The notes under the pieces: model-generated
Databases searched by the model: none
What the model was told of the DNA's origin: nothing
What the model saw: only the letters and a program-made list of their open reading frames with translations
Position numbers and translations under genes: made by a program
Part shown: in pieces, positions 40,836 through 51,376 of the stretch
Layout of the letters: the number at the start of each line of letters is the position of its first letter
Position numbering within the stretch: position 1 is the first letter of the stretch
Source of the DNA: Paraescarpia echinospica
Lineage: Eukaryota > Annelida > Polychaeta > Sabellida > Siboglinidae
Length of the DNA: 64,000 bases
Direction of reading: 5' to 3'
Assembly: GCA_020002185.1 (NCBI GenBank)
Contig: CM034535.1
Location: 67,554,318-67,618,317 of the forward strand

Positions 40836-42354
40836 TCCATTCACAGGTGCTGATGTCCACTCGCCTCTTTCAATGTTCGTTCACTTCCTTAGATTGATGG
40901 TATCTAGTGTAGTGCTCTGTGTTTACAGGAAACATGGCGTGATGATGAAGGTGGTACTTCTTTATTTCAAATATATGTCTATACATTAACATGCCTTGGC
41001 AAAATCTGTAGTGCACACGCTGGCTTGGCATATGACATAGGATTGCACATTTCTCACAAACATCTATCGTATTTGAACCGGTGCCTCAGCTGCTGTCCGA
41101 CATGACTCCGAAAGATGGAAGAGGGAGTTGGATATTTTGTCAGGTGTCGGGGGCGTGGTTTTGGAGAATCGCAGTAGTGAGAGGGGGTGCTGTTTAAGAT
41201 TTTTCGCGGTAACGTTCTAAATACTCAATTCATTTTAACGATTTCAAATCAAGCAGAACTAATTCCTTTCAAGCGAAACTAGTTCCCCAAGCAGACCTCT
41301 TTTGTTTTAGTGGGGGTAAGTACGCCCCCATCGCACACCCGGCCTACGAACATGGTAATATATAGTATCGCGCCAAGCCCGCCCGTCCAACATAATCTCC
41401 TACGGTTCGAAAGACAACTCCAACTGCACACACAAACGACTCGCAGTTCACGTCGATGTCTTTAGTGCATAGGACCTATAATATTTGCAATTTCAACCGA
41501 ATGAACGGATATGCGCAAAACCAATTAAAGCACTTCGCTAATTGCAAATGAAGCTTTCTGTTTGAAGCAAACCTAACATAAGCCGATTTAATACGCCAAA
41601 CAGTAACACACGCAGCATGGCGGGTACTTTCAAGCGGATTATATCCGTTGTGTGTCGCAATGACACCTGCGGGCACGGACACCACGCTGTTGTCAGTGGT
41701 TGTGCTGGTTGCGCTAAATAAGCCGCTCCGGGGCGCCACCAATACGCAGCATCCCGAGGGAGCTGTCATTGTGTGCAATGTTACATCAAAGATCTGCAAA
41801 CCACCTTCTAGACAGAAAACAATGAGAATGATTTGTGTTAGTCGGCCGTCTATAAATGCACAATTGCTGTTCCATTCATACTATGAAAAATAATGTTACA
41901 TAACGGAAACAAGCACCGAGTGTATTACCGCTGTCCACTTGAAACCAGTGATGGCTACCTACAAAGACTCGAATATCTTCAACTAGACAGCGTTGAACTC
42001 CACTCGGTTTGCAATGATACTGATATATAATATCATGCATAGACATTTCATTGTATCAGAAAATAACCTCATTTCGTGCAATAACGCTTATAAATGCCAC
42101 TATTTCGACTAGAGGTCATGAGCATAAGTTTTGAAATCTAGTTGCATCTATCTAGAACAGACTACCTCAACACATAGTAAACATAACTTCTAAAATACAG
42201 TTAAAGAAAGCCCTGTGTACAACAAACTTAGAATCTGCAATAAACTTCAGTAGACACTTGTTGGAATATATTTGATTTGGAATATTTGCCAACTATTTAA
42301 TATTTACTACATATTATCATGCCACTGTAACTTTTCACAAAAATGGTGCAATGC
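40836..42354. other. Gap, no gene seen
   Basis: AT-rich, with C-rich phrases near 41150-41340. Open frames of about 100 codons (41476-41799 minus) show no motif I recognise. Confidence 0.35.
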
Positions 42355-42841
42355 ATTATGAGGGGGTGCAGGGGGTATTTTCGTTATCCGTGATTAGCAA
42401 AATTATTTCCTTTTGAAACGTGAAAGCTCTTTTTTATCCCTGTGATTCGTGATCAGGTGCAACAGCGTGAAGCGTGATTTAAAATATTTTTTCCTTGTGA
42501 ACCGTGATTGAGGTATCACTTTCTTCGTGAAATTGACGACACTATGTCGACAGGTGACTAAAAATTTCGATCTCTTCGTGAAAAAAGAAATGGTATTTTT
42601 CAGTGTGAAATGTGAAAACCCAAATATTTTCACTGTGAATTGTGATCCAGGACCCCCCCGCACGCTCTCCATTATGATAACGGGTACATAAAACGTTTTA
42701 TTCTCTATTGCATTCATTGTAATGTTGCTGTGTGTATATGTAAATTTGCACGTATTGTACCTATGGGACACAGTTTCGTAACATTATTGATCCCAAATAA
42801 ACAATCAATCAATCAATAATGATCGCAATCGGTGGATAGAC
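42355..42841. repeat. Interspersed repeat rich in GTGAA-CGTGA words, followed by a (CAAT)n tail
   Basis: At 42355-42665 phrases such as GAAACGTGAAAGC, GTGAACCGTGATTG, GTGAAATGTGAAA and GTGAATTGTGATCC recur, ending in a C run. 42700-42830 ends in AACAATCAATCAATCAAT, like a retroposon tail. Neither has a coding frame. Confidence 0.4.
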
Positions 42842-43255
42842 ACGTTGTCGCGCTTACATTTATCCAGGCGTTAATTTATATCCGGGTAACGTTTCTGCGT
42901 GTGCGCGTATCTAGGGAAATGTATTTAGCACGAGCTACGACTGTCGCGTTTTCATTTATTTGGGCGTTATGTATGTTTATATATTTTGTTATATATATGT
43001 ATATATATATATACATAAATTTAAAAATGTTTGCTTCCCACAGAATAAACAATTTCTGTCGTAAAGCAGTTTCCTCTCCACGCACACGTCACGTGACTTA
43101 CTCTGGTCACAAATCTGAAATAGCAAATTATAATTATGTACTCTAACTATAACGCCCGTATTACGACAACAAACGAAACATATTTAACTACCGGATATTA
43201 TTTATCACTACGTGATCTACTGGCGCCAAATATTATGCCTTATATATGCACATAA
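42842..43255 (-). mobile_element. MITE family B, left part of an interrupted copy
   Basis: It starts ACGTTGTCGCGCTTACATTT and matches the 39377-39837 MITE in reverse orientation up to CACATAA (43249-43255). The missing ~55 bp, including the other inverted terminus, is found at 51321-51376. Confidence 0.85.
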
Positions 43256-43689
43256 GGGGTCAGCACACTGTTGGTTTTCCCATAGGAGACCATGTTAACG
43301 TTTTGTCTGATTATAAGAAAACGTGACCTATAAAATGTCTTAAACTTCTCACCTGCTGTTATCATCATCTCGTTGACGTGCTGATGGATTTTTAAAAAAA
43401 TTGCATCTCGTAAAATGCCTGTATGTGTGACACCCGTCAATATTTACAAATGCCGGCAAGAACAAACAGGTCACACAGGCAAATTGCTGCCAAATATCCT
43501 TCCGCTTATTCAAATCATCTAGAAATCCACCATTTTACAGTAAACACCTTCTACAATCACACATGAAAATCTCCCTACTCAAATGTACTTATGTCACAGC
43601 ATGTGAATTTAAAAAAAATCATTTCTCAAAAATACACTGCACTTTTCTTCGTGTGCAATGAACAGGAAGTCTAACTAGAACATGACCCC
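43256..43689. repeat. Left direct terminal repeat of the 8-kb insertion
   Basis: GGGGTCAGCACACTG to AACATGACCCC, matching 50870-51320 in the same orientation. Deletions of about 11 bp (near 43404) and 8 bp (near 43461) are specific to this copy. On the minus strand it still encodes part of the endonuclease-gene N-terminus (GEKFKTFYRSRFLIIRQNVN). Confidence 0.85.
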
Positions 43690-44544
43690 AAGTAGGCAAG
43701 GCAATTTTGGAGAAAAATGTTGAAACTAACACATTTTATAGCCTCTCCTATCTCATACACTGTGTGATTTGTTTATAATTCATCCACGTGTTTGTTTTTT
43801 ATACACATTTCAAAAGAGCCATCCTACTTGACAGGGCACCGTGTGAATAAGCATTTCACTGTCCGACAATTTCTAATCTGGCATATCTCTACACTCCACA
43901 CTCATTCTCATGTGGTACGTATGAACTCATAACACAGTTTTCCAGAAAGTCCAATATGTGCTTTATAAGAATATCCAATTCAGCCAGTTGTTATGATAAA
44001 TTCCAATTTATCTTGATTTTTTGGCTTTTTGCCCTATTTACAAAGGTAAAAATGTCAACAAAAATCACCTTAGGGTGTGAAATCATCAAAGGCCAGACGT
44101 CTCAAGCAGTTCAATTGCATAATATTATACAGCCTAATTAGCAGACATCCGGAAGACAATAGCACTTGCCTGATTGGCCAGAAGACAGAGCCAGTAGACA
44201 GTATCACATAGCAGTCCTCATTATGGTGGCTCACAACAGTGGCTGTGCTCAAGTGTCATTAGGGTCACAGATAAGGTCTTCACATGTGTTTAATTACTTG
44301 AAAAGTAAACAAAAAAGATTGTTGAATTACCATGCTGCAACATGATTGGTTTATTTTCATAAAAAATTCCAAACTGAGGCTTAACTAATGGGATTATATC
44401 CCACCCCCCTTAATTATCACACACACACAGATCTTCATTCACTGTGATTTGGACTGACAGACTAGTGAGAAGTCTGTAATTTCCAATAACGGTTTGTCCC
44501 TTTCAACTGTAATTTTGCCTGGATTATTCCGCTGCGATATTACA
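43690..44544. other. Leader of the transposase gene, nothing else recognised
   Basis: AT-rich with ACACACAC near 44422. No other gene is seen. Confidence 0.3.
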
Positions 44545-46566
44545 ATGAAGGAGACTACAAATGAGACTAGTAAAGTTAGTGATAAGAAGCCACCGCCTGT
44601 TCGTGGCAAGACGATAAATCCATGTGGTTTTCAGCATGGTCATCGATACTTCAAACCAACACGTGCTGAAACATCAGAAACTCAAGCAGGTCGTGTGTGG
44701 ATGTCACGACTACATATGGACGACTATTCCAGAGTGGTACAGGAAACTGCGGGTGGACTGTTAACAGTACCGGATGCCGATGGAGTATGTGGCAATGCCA
44801 AAATTCTACGACCACGGCCAGATAAGTGCCTGGATTTAACAGACAACTATCTTCAAGCAGACAAAAACCATAAAGATTCTGAGATGCGTCTGCTGAATAT
44901 GAAGAAAACTGCTGATATGTGGAATGATTGCTGCGCAGAGCATGCAAAGACAACATGCACTTCTGCACATTTAGAAGTACACGAGGAACGACAGATCGGT
45001 CTGTGCTGGAAGCAATCACTCCGGTGTACACATTGTGATTATCATTCACGCATGTACAAACTATACACTGAGGTGAACACTGGACGCTGTGGTCAGCGGG
45101 CCGCAACGACTAATGTGGCACTTCACGTCGGTCTACAGGATTCAACGACAGGAACCACAAAGATCCGTCACATTCTAGCTGCGACGAATACGCCCCCACC
45201 AAGTCAGTCAGGGTTACAAAGAAATGCAAACAAAGTTGGAACTCTCACTGCCCAGGCAACAATGGATGACTTACATGAGAGAAGACGAAAAACTAAAGCA
45301 ACTAACATCCTGCGTGGTCTGCCAGAAGACGATCCCATTAACATAAGCGTCGATGTTAGATACAACTCGACAAATCTGAAAAACAGTTATAGTTGTGGTG
45401 AACAAAATGCGTCACAGGCAGTGGGAACTGCAGTCAGCTGGCAAACTGGCAATCGGGAAATCATAGCGTTCCACCTGGACAACAAGCTCTGCAAATTAGG
45501 ATCTTCACTTCGCAGTCAAGGCATGGATGTAACCTGTCCTAGGCATGCCGGTTGCACAGCCAGTGTGCAAGCAACAGAACCACTGTCTGAGTACAGAATT
45601 GGGAAAAAGATTGATGACAGTCTTACACAAGACAGTGTTGCAATCAAATACGTTGCTACCGATGGAGATGCATTAGCATCTCGGGGTATACAAGATGCCA
45701 TGCCAGCAGGTACACAGACAGAGAGACAATCCGATACGACACATCTGTCTCAAACACAATTTCGTCACATCATGAAAGCGTCATTCTCCTCCAGAATGTT
45801 CCCAGGAGAGACTGCTGCCGTGCAAACAGAAAACAGAAGAATGTTTGCGGAAGACGTGAAGACCAGATGCCAGAAGATTTACACAAGTGTACATATGCTT
45901 CACGACAGCGACGCGACAGTCATAGCAAGTCGTATGCCGGACATCATTCAAGCCACGTTAGACTGCTATTCTGGCACGTGCAAAAACTGTCGCAGACATG
46001 GAATTGTCTGCCGTGGTGGTCGCAAGAATTGGTGGAATACCTCACAGCATTTGAAGGCATGTGGCCTAAGGCGAGTAAATATGACTGACAGTGATCGAGC
46101 AACACTTCAAGGACTGATCGATATGCGTCTTGGCAATCGCGCACTTCAGATGACAAGACGCAAATTGACAACTAATTTTAACGAAGGAGCCAACAGAGCA
46201 ATATCTGCTTCTCTCCCCAAAAAAAAAAAATTTAGCCGAAATGCATTGGGGCGTATGTCTTCAGTCATCGATCGCTTAAACTACGGTGCTGGAATTTCAA
46301 TTGTACGAAAGCTGGAAAACGTTCAGTGTCCAATTACAAAGGGTGGCAGAGTTGCACGTGCTGTCAAACGGATTCTGCAGGACGGGCTCTACCAGCGAGA
46401 GTATTCCAGACAGCCATCGGTTCGCCTACACAGACAAAGAACCAAGTCAATGAGAATGAGAGAGTATCTCAAGGCAAAAAAAACAGATGCCAAGACGACA
46501 TATACAAAAAGAGTCAGCTTGATCCCGAACCAGAGAGTCGTACCAGCACGCTGTCGACAGATGTAA
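44545..46566 (+). CDS. Mutator-like (MULE-type) transposase, 673 aa
   Basis: The start is the first ATG of a long open frame; the upstream in-frame TTG is ignored. It matches the 'Mutator-like transposase domain' proteins of marine invertebrates: CGFQHGHRYF near the N-terminus, LRCTHCDYHSRMYKLYTEV, VALHVGLQDSTTGTTKIRHI, PINISVDVRYNS (first catalytic Asp candidate, 270), YVATDGDA (second, 373), FSRNALGRM and VQCPITKGGRVARAVKRIL. A Cys/His cluster (CYSGTCKNCRRHGIVCRGG, about 474-492) may bind zinc. The third catalytic acid was not pinned down. Near 46500 the family-like basic C-terminus (RRRRRQRKPPVNR) continues in another frame to 46694, so a late frameshift is possible. Otherwise the frame is intact. 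Confidence 0.85.
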   Translation: MKETTNETSKVSDKKPPPVRGKTINPCGFQHGHRYFKPTRAETSETQAGRVWMSRLHMDDYSRVVQETAGGLLTVPDADGVCGNAKILRPRPDKCLDLTDNYLQADKNHKDSEMRLLNMKKTADMWNDCCAEHAKTTCTSAHLEVHEERQIGLCWKQSLRCTHCDYHSRMYKLYTEVNTGRCGQRAATTNVALHVGLQDSTTGTTKIRHILAATNTPPPSQSGLQRNANKVGTLTAQATMDDLHERRRKTKATNILRGLPEDDPINISVDVRYNSTNLKNSYSCGEQNASQAVGTAVSWQTGNREIIAFHLDNKLCKLGSSLRSQGMDVTCPRHAGCTASVQATEPLSEYRIGKKIDDSLTQDSVAIKYVATDGDALASRGIQDAMPAGTQTERQSDTTHLSQTQFRHIMKASFSSRMFPGETAAVQTENRRMFAEDVKTRCQKIYTSVHMLHDSDATVIASRMPDIIQATLDCYSGTCKNCRRHGIVCRGGRKNWWNTSQHLKACGLRRVNMTDSDRATLQGLIDMRLGNRALQMTRRKLTTNFNEGANRAISASLPKKKKFSRNALGRMSSVIDRLNYGAGISIVRKLENVQCPITKGGRVARAVKRILQDGLYQREYSRQPSVRLHRQRTKSMRMREYLKAKKTDAKTTYTKRVSLIPNQRVVPARCRQM

Positions 46567-47005
46567 CAGCAACGACAGTCAAACCAAATAGAAGAAGACG
46601 CAGACAGCGAAAGCCACCTGTAAATCGCACTGATCACCCATATTCATTAAGGTCACGCCAATCGGCCGATCACCCTTACGCAAGCAGAGAGTAGGCGTAC
46701 ACGACATTCTAACAATTGTGACAATCTGTATTTCTGCAGCGTCTACTTGAGCTGCAAAGCTGACTGTCCGTGCGAACGCAATGAGAGAAGGCCTACACCA
46801 CCCGGTCTGACATACACGCGACACAACTTCACCTGCCTGCCTGCGAACACAGCCAGAACACGAGCACCACAAACAATCGACAATATTACATTATATCAGT
46901 TAGCATGGGCTGACTGATTTTAACAAGATTTAACAAGATTTAACAAGATTGCCACCCAGAGAATTAACTCTAGGTGGCAGGTGGACAAGGAAGCCCTTTG
47001 GCTTA

Positions 47006-49922
47006 TCAAGAGTCCGACCCTTTTATATATGTGTATCCAGCCCGTCTGAGGTATGTGTCGATTTTATTTTTAAACATATTCACACTACTAGCACTCACAC
47101 AATCAGCAGATAATCTGTTCCATTCATTTACAGTCCTTTGTGAGAATGAGAACTTTCTTATATCTAATCTGCACTGCTCCTTTGCTAATGTAAGTTCATG
47201 CCCTCTAGTCCTTCTATCTTTCTTAACTGAGAAAAAAATATTTCTATCAATATTTTCATAACCCTTCAATATTTTAAACACTTCTATCTGATCTCCTCTC
47301 AACCTCCTGGTCTCTAGTGTTGTTAAACCGCATTTTTAGGCGTATTTCGTAACTAAGATCCCTCAGTTTTGGTATCATTTTAGTTGCTCTCCTCTGTACT
47401 CTTTCTAGCATATCTATGTCCTTCCTGTGATACGGCCTCCACGCTTGAATACAATATTCTAATTGAGGCCTAACTATTGTTTTGTACAGCGGTATTATTA
47501 GCTCTTTTTCCTTATACGTTATGTTTCGCCTAATTAATCCAAGGATTTGATTTCCTTTTGAAGCTGCAATTCCGCACTGCTATGAAACCTTCATATCAGC
47601 ACTAATGGTTAACCCTAAGTCCTTTTCTTTTTCAGTAGTACTTAGTACAGTACCCCCCATTGTATATTCTACCTCTTCTTTCCTATGTCCTGTGTGGAGG
47701 CATTTACATTTCCCAAAATTGAACAGCATTTGCCACTTTTCAGACCATTTGATCAACCTGTCAAGATCATCTTGTAAATGCTGTCTATCTCCATCACTTT
47801 TAATCCTTCTAAACACTTTTGTATCATCCGCAAATTTCAACACCTTGCTTGTTATTTCATCATCCAAATCGTTGACATATGTTAAGAATAATATAGGTCC
47901 TAATACTGATCCCTGTGGTACCCCACTCAACACCGATTTCCAGTTTGAAGCCACCCCATCAACTACTACACGTTGTCTTCTGTCAATCAGCCATTGTTCT
48001 ATCCAGTTTATTATACCATTTCCTATGCCATGGGCCTTTAGTTTAAGCAGTAATCTTTGATGTGGTACTTTGTCGAAAGCTTTTTGAAAATCTAAGTAGA
48101 CGATATCTACTGGTGATCCCTCATCTACCCACTTAGTGATGTCTTCCAAAAAACATAACATATTTGTTAAGCATGACCTCGCTTTAAAAAAACCATGTTG
48201 AGATGGGTTTATCAAGTTTTGTTTAACAAGAAAATCCACCATGTGATCTTTAATTAGTCTTTCTAATAATTTACAAATCACTGATGTTAAACTCACTGGT
48301 ATATAGTTCTCTGACTTGTTTCTTGAACCTTTTTTGAATAACGGTATAATGTTTGCTTCTTTCCATTCTAAAGGAACCACTCCCTCTTCTAATGATAAGT
48401 TGAAAACTGTTGCAAGCGGTATGCTAATTTGTTCTACAATTTCCAATAGTAGTTTGGGTGGAATACCATCCACTCCAGGTGATTTATTATCCTTCATAGC
48501 CCTTATTTTCTTAGCTACCATTTCCGGGGTTACAATTAATTGTCCTAAATAGTCTGAATCTGCCCCCTTGAACTTAGCCTCTGGTACTGGCAGTGAACTA
48601 ATATCTTCCCTGGTAAACACTGAACTAAAGTACTCATTCAGGTCTTCTGCCATTAAGAATCCCTCTGATATTATATTTCCAGCACTATCTTCTAGAGGAC
48701 CGACCTTATCTTGAACTTTCTGTTTGCTTCGAACATACGCATAAAAACTCTTGCTGTCATGTTTTATATTACTAGCTAATTGTTGTTCATAGCTTCTCTT
48801 TGAATTTCTAATTTCAGCTGTAGCTTGGTTAAGTGCTTCTTTATAACTGTTGTAGTCTTCATCATTTCCAGTACATCTATATGACTTCCACATCTTTTGT
48901 TTATACTTAATTTTTCTAATGGCTTCTTTCGATAAGTGTTTCTTTTTGGACCGTTTTCCTTGTTTTTTGAAGGGTACAAATTTATCGACTATGCACTTAA
49001 TTTCACTCTTTAATATATTCCAGCATTCTGTTGCCGTCTTATTTTTCAGTGTGTTATTCCAGTCTATCTTTGCTAAATATTCCCTCATGTCCTTATACCT
49101 TCCTTTGTGGATTTTTTTCCTATACTGCTTTTTACTATTCCTTTCTGATTTTACTTTGATGGTAAAGTGTATCTGGTTGTGATCGCTACTCCCCAGTGGC
49201 TCACATATCTTGACATTGTCAACTAATTCATTCTGTGAGGACAAAACTATGTCTAACACATTCTCACCCCTGGTTGGTTCTAGCACATGTTGAGAAAGGA
49301 ATGTATCTTGAACTAAAACTAAAAACTTGTGGTCCTCACTCCCCATACTCTGTAGAGATATCCATTGTATATGCCCGTGGTTAAAATCCCCCATAATAAT
49401 ACAGTCCCGTTTGCTTACTTCCCTTATAGCGGTTTGTATTTTTTCATTCTCTTCTATGCTTATGTTTGGACTTCAATAAACTAACCCAACTGTTAACGTT
49501 GAGTTTCCTGTAACTATGTTACACCAAACAGCTTCTTCGCAATCTGCTTCTCTTTCTAATTTTATTTCATAAGCCTGAATAGATTCTTTAATATATAAAA
49601 TAACTCCACCTCCCTTTCTTCCTATTCTATCTTTTCTAAACATTACATATCCTGTCAGTCCCATTTCAGCATCTGATATATCGGTGGTGGTCCAGGATTC
49701 GGTTATACCTATTATATGAGGGTCAATATCTTCTACCATAATGTTTAGTTCATTTCTTTTGTTTACTATACTCCTTGCATTTAAACAAACACATTTATAT
49801 CCAGCTTCAGAAGAGTTTTCCAGACTGTTATTTGCTGATTTATTTGTGCTGTCTTTATCTATGCTTCCATTTTCAGGCTTTTCTGTGAGTCCCCCCTGCG
49901 AATCTAGTTTAAATAGATACAA
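47006..49922 (-). pseudogene. CR1 ORF2: APE endonuclease and reverse transcriptase, broken
   Basis: From 49922 downward the endonuclease shows CLNARSIVNKRNELN, GITESW and GGGVILYIKES. A stop at 49473-49475 interrupts it, then MGDFNHGHIQW and GSSDHNQIHF complete the domain. The reverse transcriptase follows with IRAMKDNKSPGVDGIPPKLL, VDIVYLDFQKAFDKVPH, LSGVPQGSVLGPILF and the catalytic FADDTKVF. Another stop lies at 47580-47582 and a frameshift near 47320, after which the C-terminus (RRTRGHELTLAKEQCRLDIR) is readable to 47006. Confidence 0.9.
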
Positions 49923-50386
49923 CCTGTCCCACTGTCAACAGATCGCAGCAGGTTCTCTGAGAAAACTGCTGCCCCCTTTCCACTAAGATGGAGGCCATCT
50001 CTCATGTACATATCTTCCCTCCCAACAAAGTATCCCCATAAATCTGTGAATCCCACCCCCTCTTCTTCACACATCTGCTCAACTAGTGCGTTGATCGCCA
50101 TCCTCTTGCAGTTTCTATATGTTGCCCCCCTTCCTCCCATTACTGGCAAAATTCCTGACAGAATAACCTGTTCAACTTTCGGCTTCTTTAGCTTCCTCAC
50201 TAACTGTCTATACTTCTGTACTATCGCAGTTGTCCCCTCCCGGTCTGCATTATTTGTTCCTAAATGTACCAGTATAGACCCCCCCTTGCCATGTCCCAAT
50301 ACCTTCTCTACCCTGTCAGTTACATGTTCAATCCTAGCCCCCGGTAAATATATTTTATTGATATGGACACATGACTGCAAACGCAC
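49904..50386 (-). CDS. CR1 ORF1, SGNH-hydrolase/esterase-like protein (160 aa)
   Basis: Signature pieces of the SGNH fold are visible: VHLGTNNAD (block III-like with Asn) and DGLHLSGKGAAVF (Asp and His of block V). The Gly block is GILPVMGG. Esterase-like ORF1 proteins are characteristic of CR1 and related LINEs and may aid membrane or RNP handling. The catalytic serine block is not seen, so the N-terminus is missing at the 5' truncation. Its end overlaps the start of the ORF2 frame. Confidence 0.7.
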   Translation of the reverse strand: MRLQSCVHINKIYLPGARIEHVTDRVEKVLGHGKGGSILVHLGTNNADREGTTAIVQKYRQLVRKLKKPKVEQVILSGILPVMGGRGATYRNCKRMAINALVEQMCEEEGVGFTDLWGYFVGREDMYMRDGLHLSGKGAAVFSENLLRSVDSGTGCIYLN

Positions 50387-50401
50387 CCCAGTGACCAGTG
50401 A

Positions 50402-51055
50402 TTACGACGATAATTCGGAAAAGTTCATTCTACATTTACTCCCGAAAAAAAGTAAGTTCTTACCTATTTTTAAATCTATCATGCATGCCGGGTAAGCGCC
50501 ATGACCAGAACATTTGTCAAAATTACTGCAACGTATCCTCTCATTGTTCACACGGTGAGGCTCAAGGCTCACATGATCGGCTGTTACACACAGGCTATTG
50601 TGACGGAGATGGGAAGCATCCAGTACTGCTTGTAGGAATGTCGTACGGTGCTGCAGCATGTAGGCTAAACGGTGGGCTGTTACTGTGCGTCTATTGCCAC
50701 ATGCAAATTTACAATTAATTGCACCATACTTTACGTTTGACCCTTTTCTGCATTTCATACAGCCTGTCCACAATATACACTTATTGTTTGATGACACACA
50801 CGCATTTTCATTAATTTTGTGTGAATATTTAGTGTGCAGCTGTGTTTCCGTTGCCAGGGACTTTATTGTGGTCAGCACACTGTTGGTTTTCCCATAGGCG
50901 ACCATGTTAACGTTTTGTCTGATTATAAGAAAACGTGACCTATAAAATGTCTTAAACTTCTCACCTGCTGTTATCATCATCACATTGACATGCTGATGGA
51001 TTTTTAAAAAAATTGAATACTTCCAGCTCTCGTAAAATGCCTGTATGTGTGACAC
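50402..51055 (-). CDS. Zinc-loop His-Me-finger (I-PpoI-like) endonuclease-like protein
   Basis: Up to 217 codons; the first in-frame ATG is near 50970, so a GTG or an upstream exon would be needed for the full frame. The core matches the zinc-binding loop of His-Me homing endonucleases: CILWTGCMKC, a helical HRLAYML, then SHLRHNSLCV, HVSLEPHRVNNERIRC and CSGHGAYPAC, with the Cys/His ligands and the catalytic-type histidine and asparagine in place. Such proteins cut DNA site-specifically in protist introns; in animals they are found in mobile elements. It starts inside the right terminal repeat and points inward. A LINE sits immediately behind its stop. Confidence 0.7.
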   Translation of the reverse strand: MSHIQAFYESWKYSIFLKIHQHVNVMMITAGEKFKTFYRSRFLIIRQNVNMVAYGKTNSVLTTIKSLATETQLHTKYSHKINENACVSSNNKCILWTGCMKCRKGSNVKYGAINCKFACGNRRTVTAHRLAYMLQHRTTFLQAVLDASHLRHNSLCVTADHVSLEPHRVNNERIRCSNFDKCSGHGAYPACMIDLKIGKNLLFFGSKCRMNFSELSS

Positions 51056-51320
51056 CCGTCAATATTTACAAATGCCGGCAAGAATTACTCCGCAAACAGG
51101 TCACACAGGCAAATTGCTGCCAAATATTCTTCCGCTTATTCAAATCATCTAGAAATCCACCATTTTACAGTCAACACCTTCTACAATCACACATGGAAAT
51201 CTCCCTACTCAAATGCACTTATGTCACAGCATGTGAATTTAGAAAAAAATCATTTCTCAAAAATACACTGCACTTTTCTTCGTGTGCAATGAACAGGAAG
51301 TCTAACTAGAACATGACCCC
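50870..51320. repeat. Right direct terminal repeat of the 8-kb insertion
   Basis: GGTCAGCACACTG to AACATGACCCC. It matches the left repeat except for the two small indels and about a dozen substitutions. Its left boundary lies inside the coding frame of the endonuclease-like gene, without a GGGG tip. Confidence 0.85.
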
Positions 51321-51376
51321 ATAAACATCACCCGGATAAAATTTAACGCCCGGATAAATGTAAGCGCGACAACGTC
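51321..51376 (-). mobile_element. MITE family B, right part of the interrupted copy
   Basis: ATAAACATCACCCGG through TAAGCGCGACAACGTC continues exactly where 42842-43255 stopped, using the 39377-39837 copy as reference. ATAA is duplicated across the insertion. Confidence 0.85.

Larger units (their letters stand above)
46921..50398 (-). mobile_element. CR1-type LINE, nearly full length, inactive
   Basis: Oriented right to left. The 5' part encodes an SGNH/esterase-like ORF1, then an APE endonuclease-reverse transcriptase ORF2. The 3' end carries three copies of AAATCTTGTT (46921-46950 region). The 5' end abuts the stop codon of the His-Me endonuclease gene (50402). It is nested in the 8-kb insertion. 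Two nonsense codons and one frameshift show that it is dead. Confidence 0.85.
43256..51320. mobile_element. 8.07-kb composite insertion with ~440-bp direct terminal repeats, Mutator-like transposase and His-Me endonuclease
   Basis: The insertion splits a family B MITE and leaves ATAA on both sides (43252-43255 and 51321-51324), a 4-bp target duplication (5 if CATAA is counted). Its tips are inverted, GGGGTCA at the left and TGACCCC at the right. The outer 434 bp (43256-43689) and 451 bp (50870-51320) are direct repeats with two short deletions in the left one. Inside are a Mutator-like transposase (+), a CR1-type LINE (-, nested) and a zinc-loop His-Me-finger endonuclease-like gene (-) that begins in the right repeat. 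This is not a standard LTR element (no pol of its own, ends not TG/CA) nor a typical Mutator element (target duplication too short). Confidence 0.6.

Noticed and set aside
43256..51320. Ordinary LTR retrotransposon
   Set aside because: The only reverse transcriptase inside belongs to a nested CR1 LINE on the other strand; no gag, protease, RNase H or primer-binding site was seen and the ends are not TG/CA.
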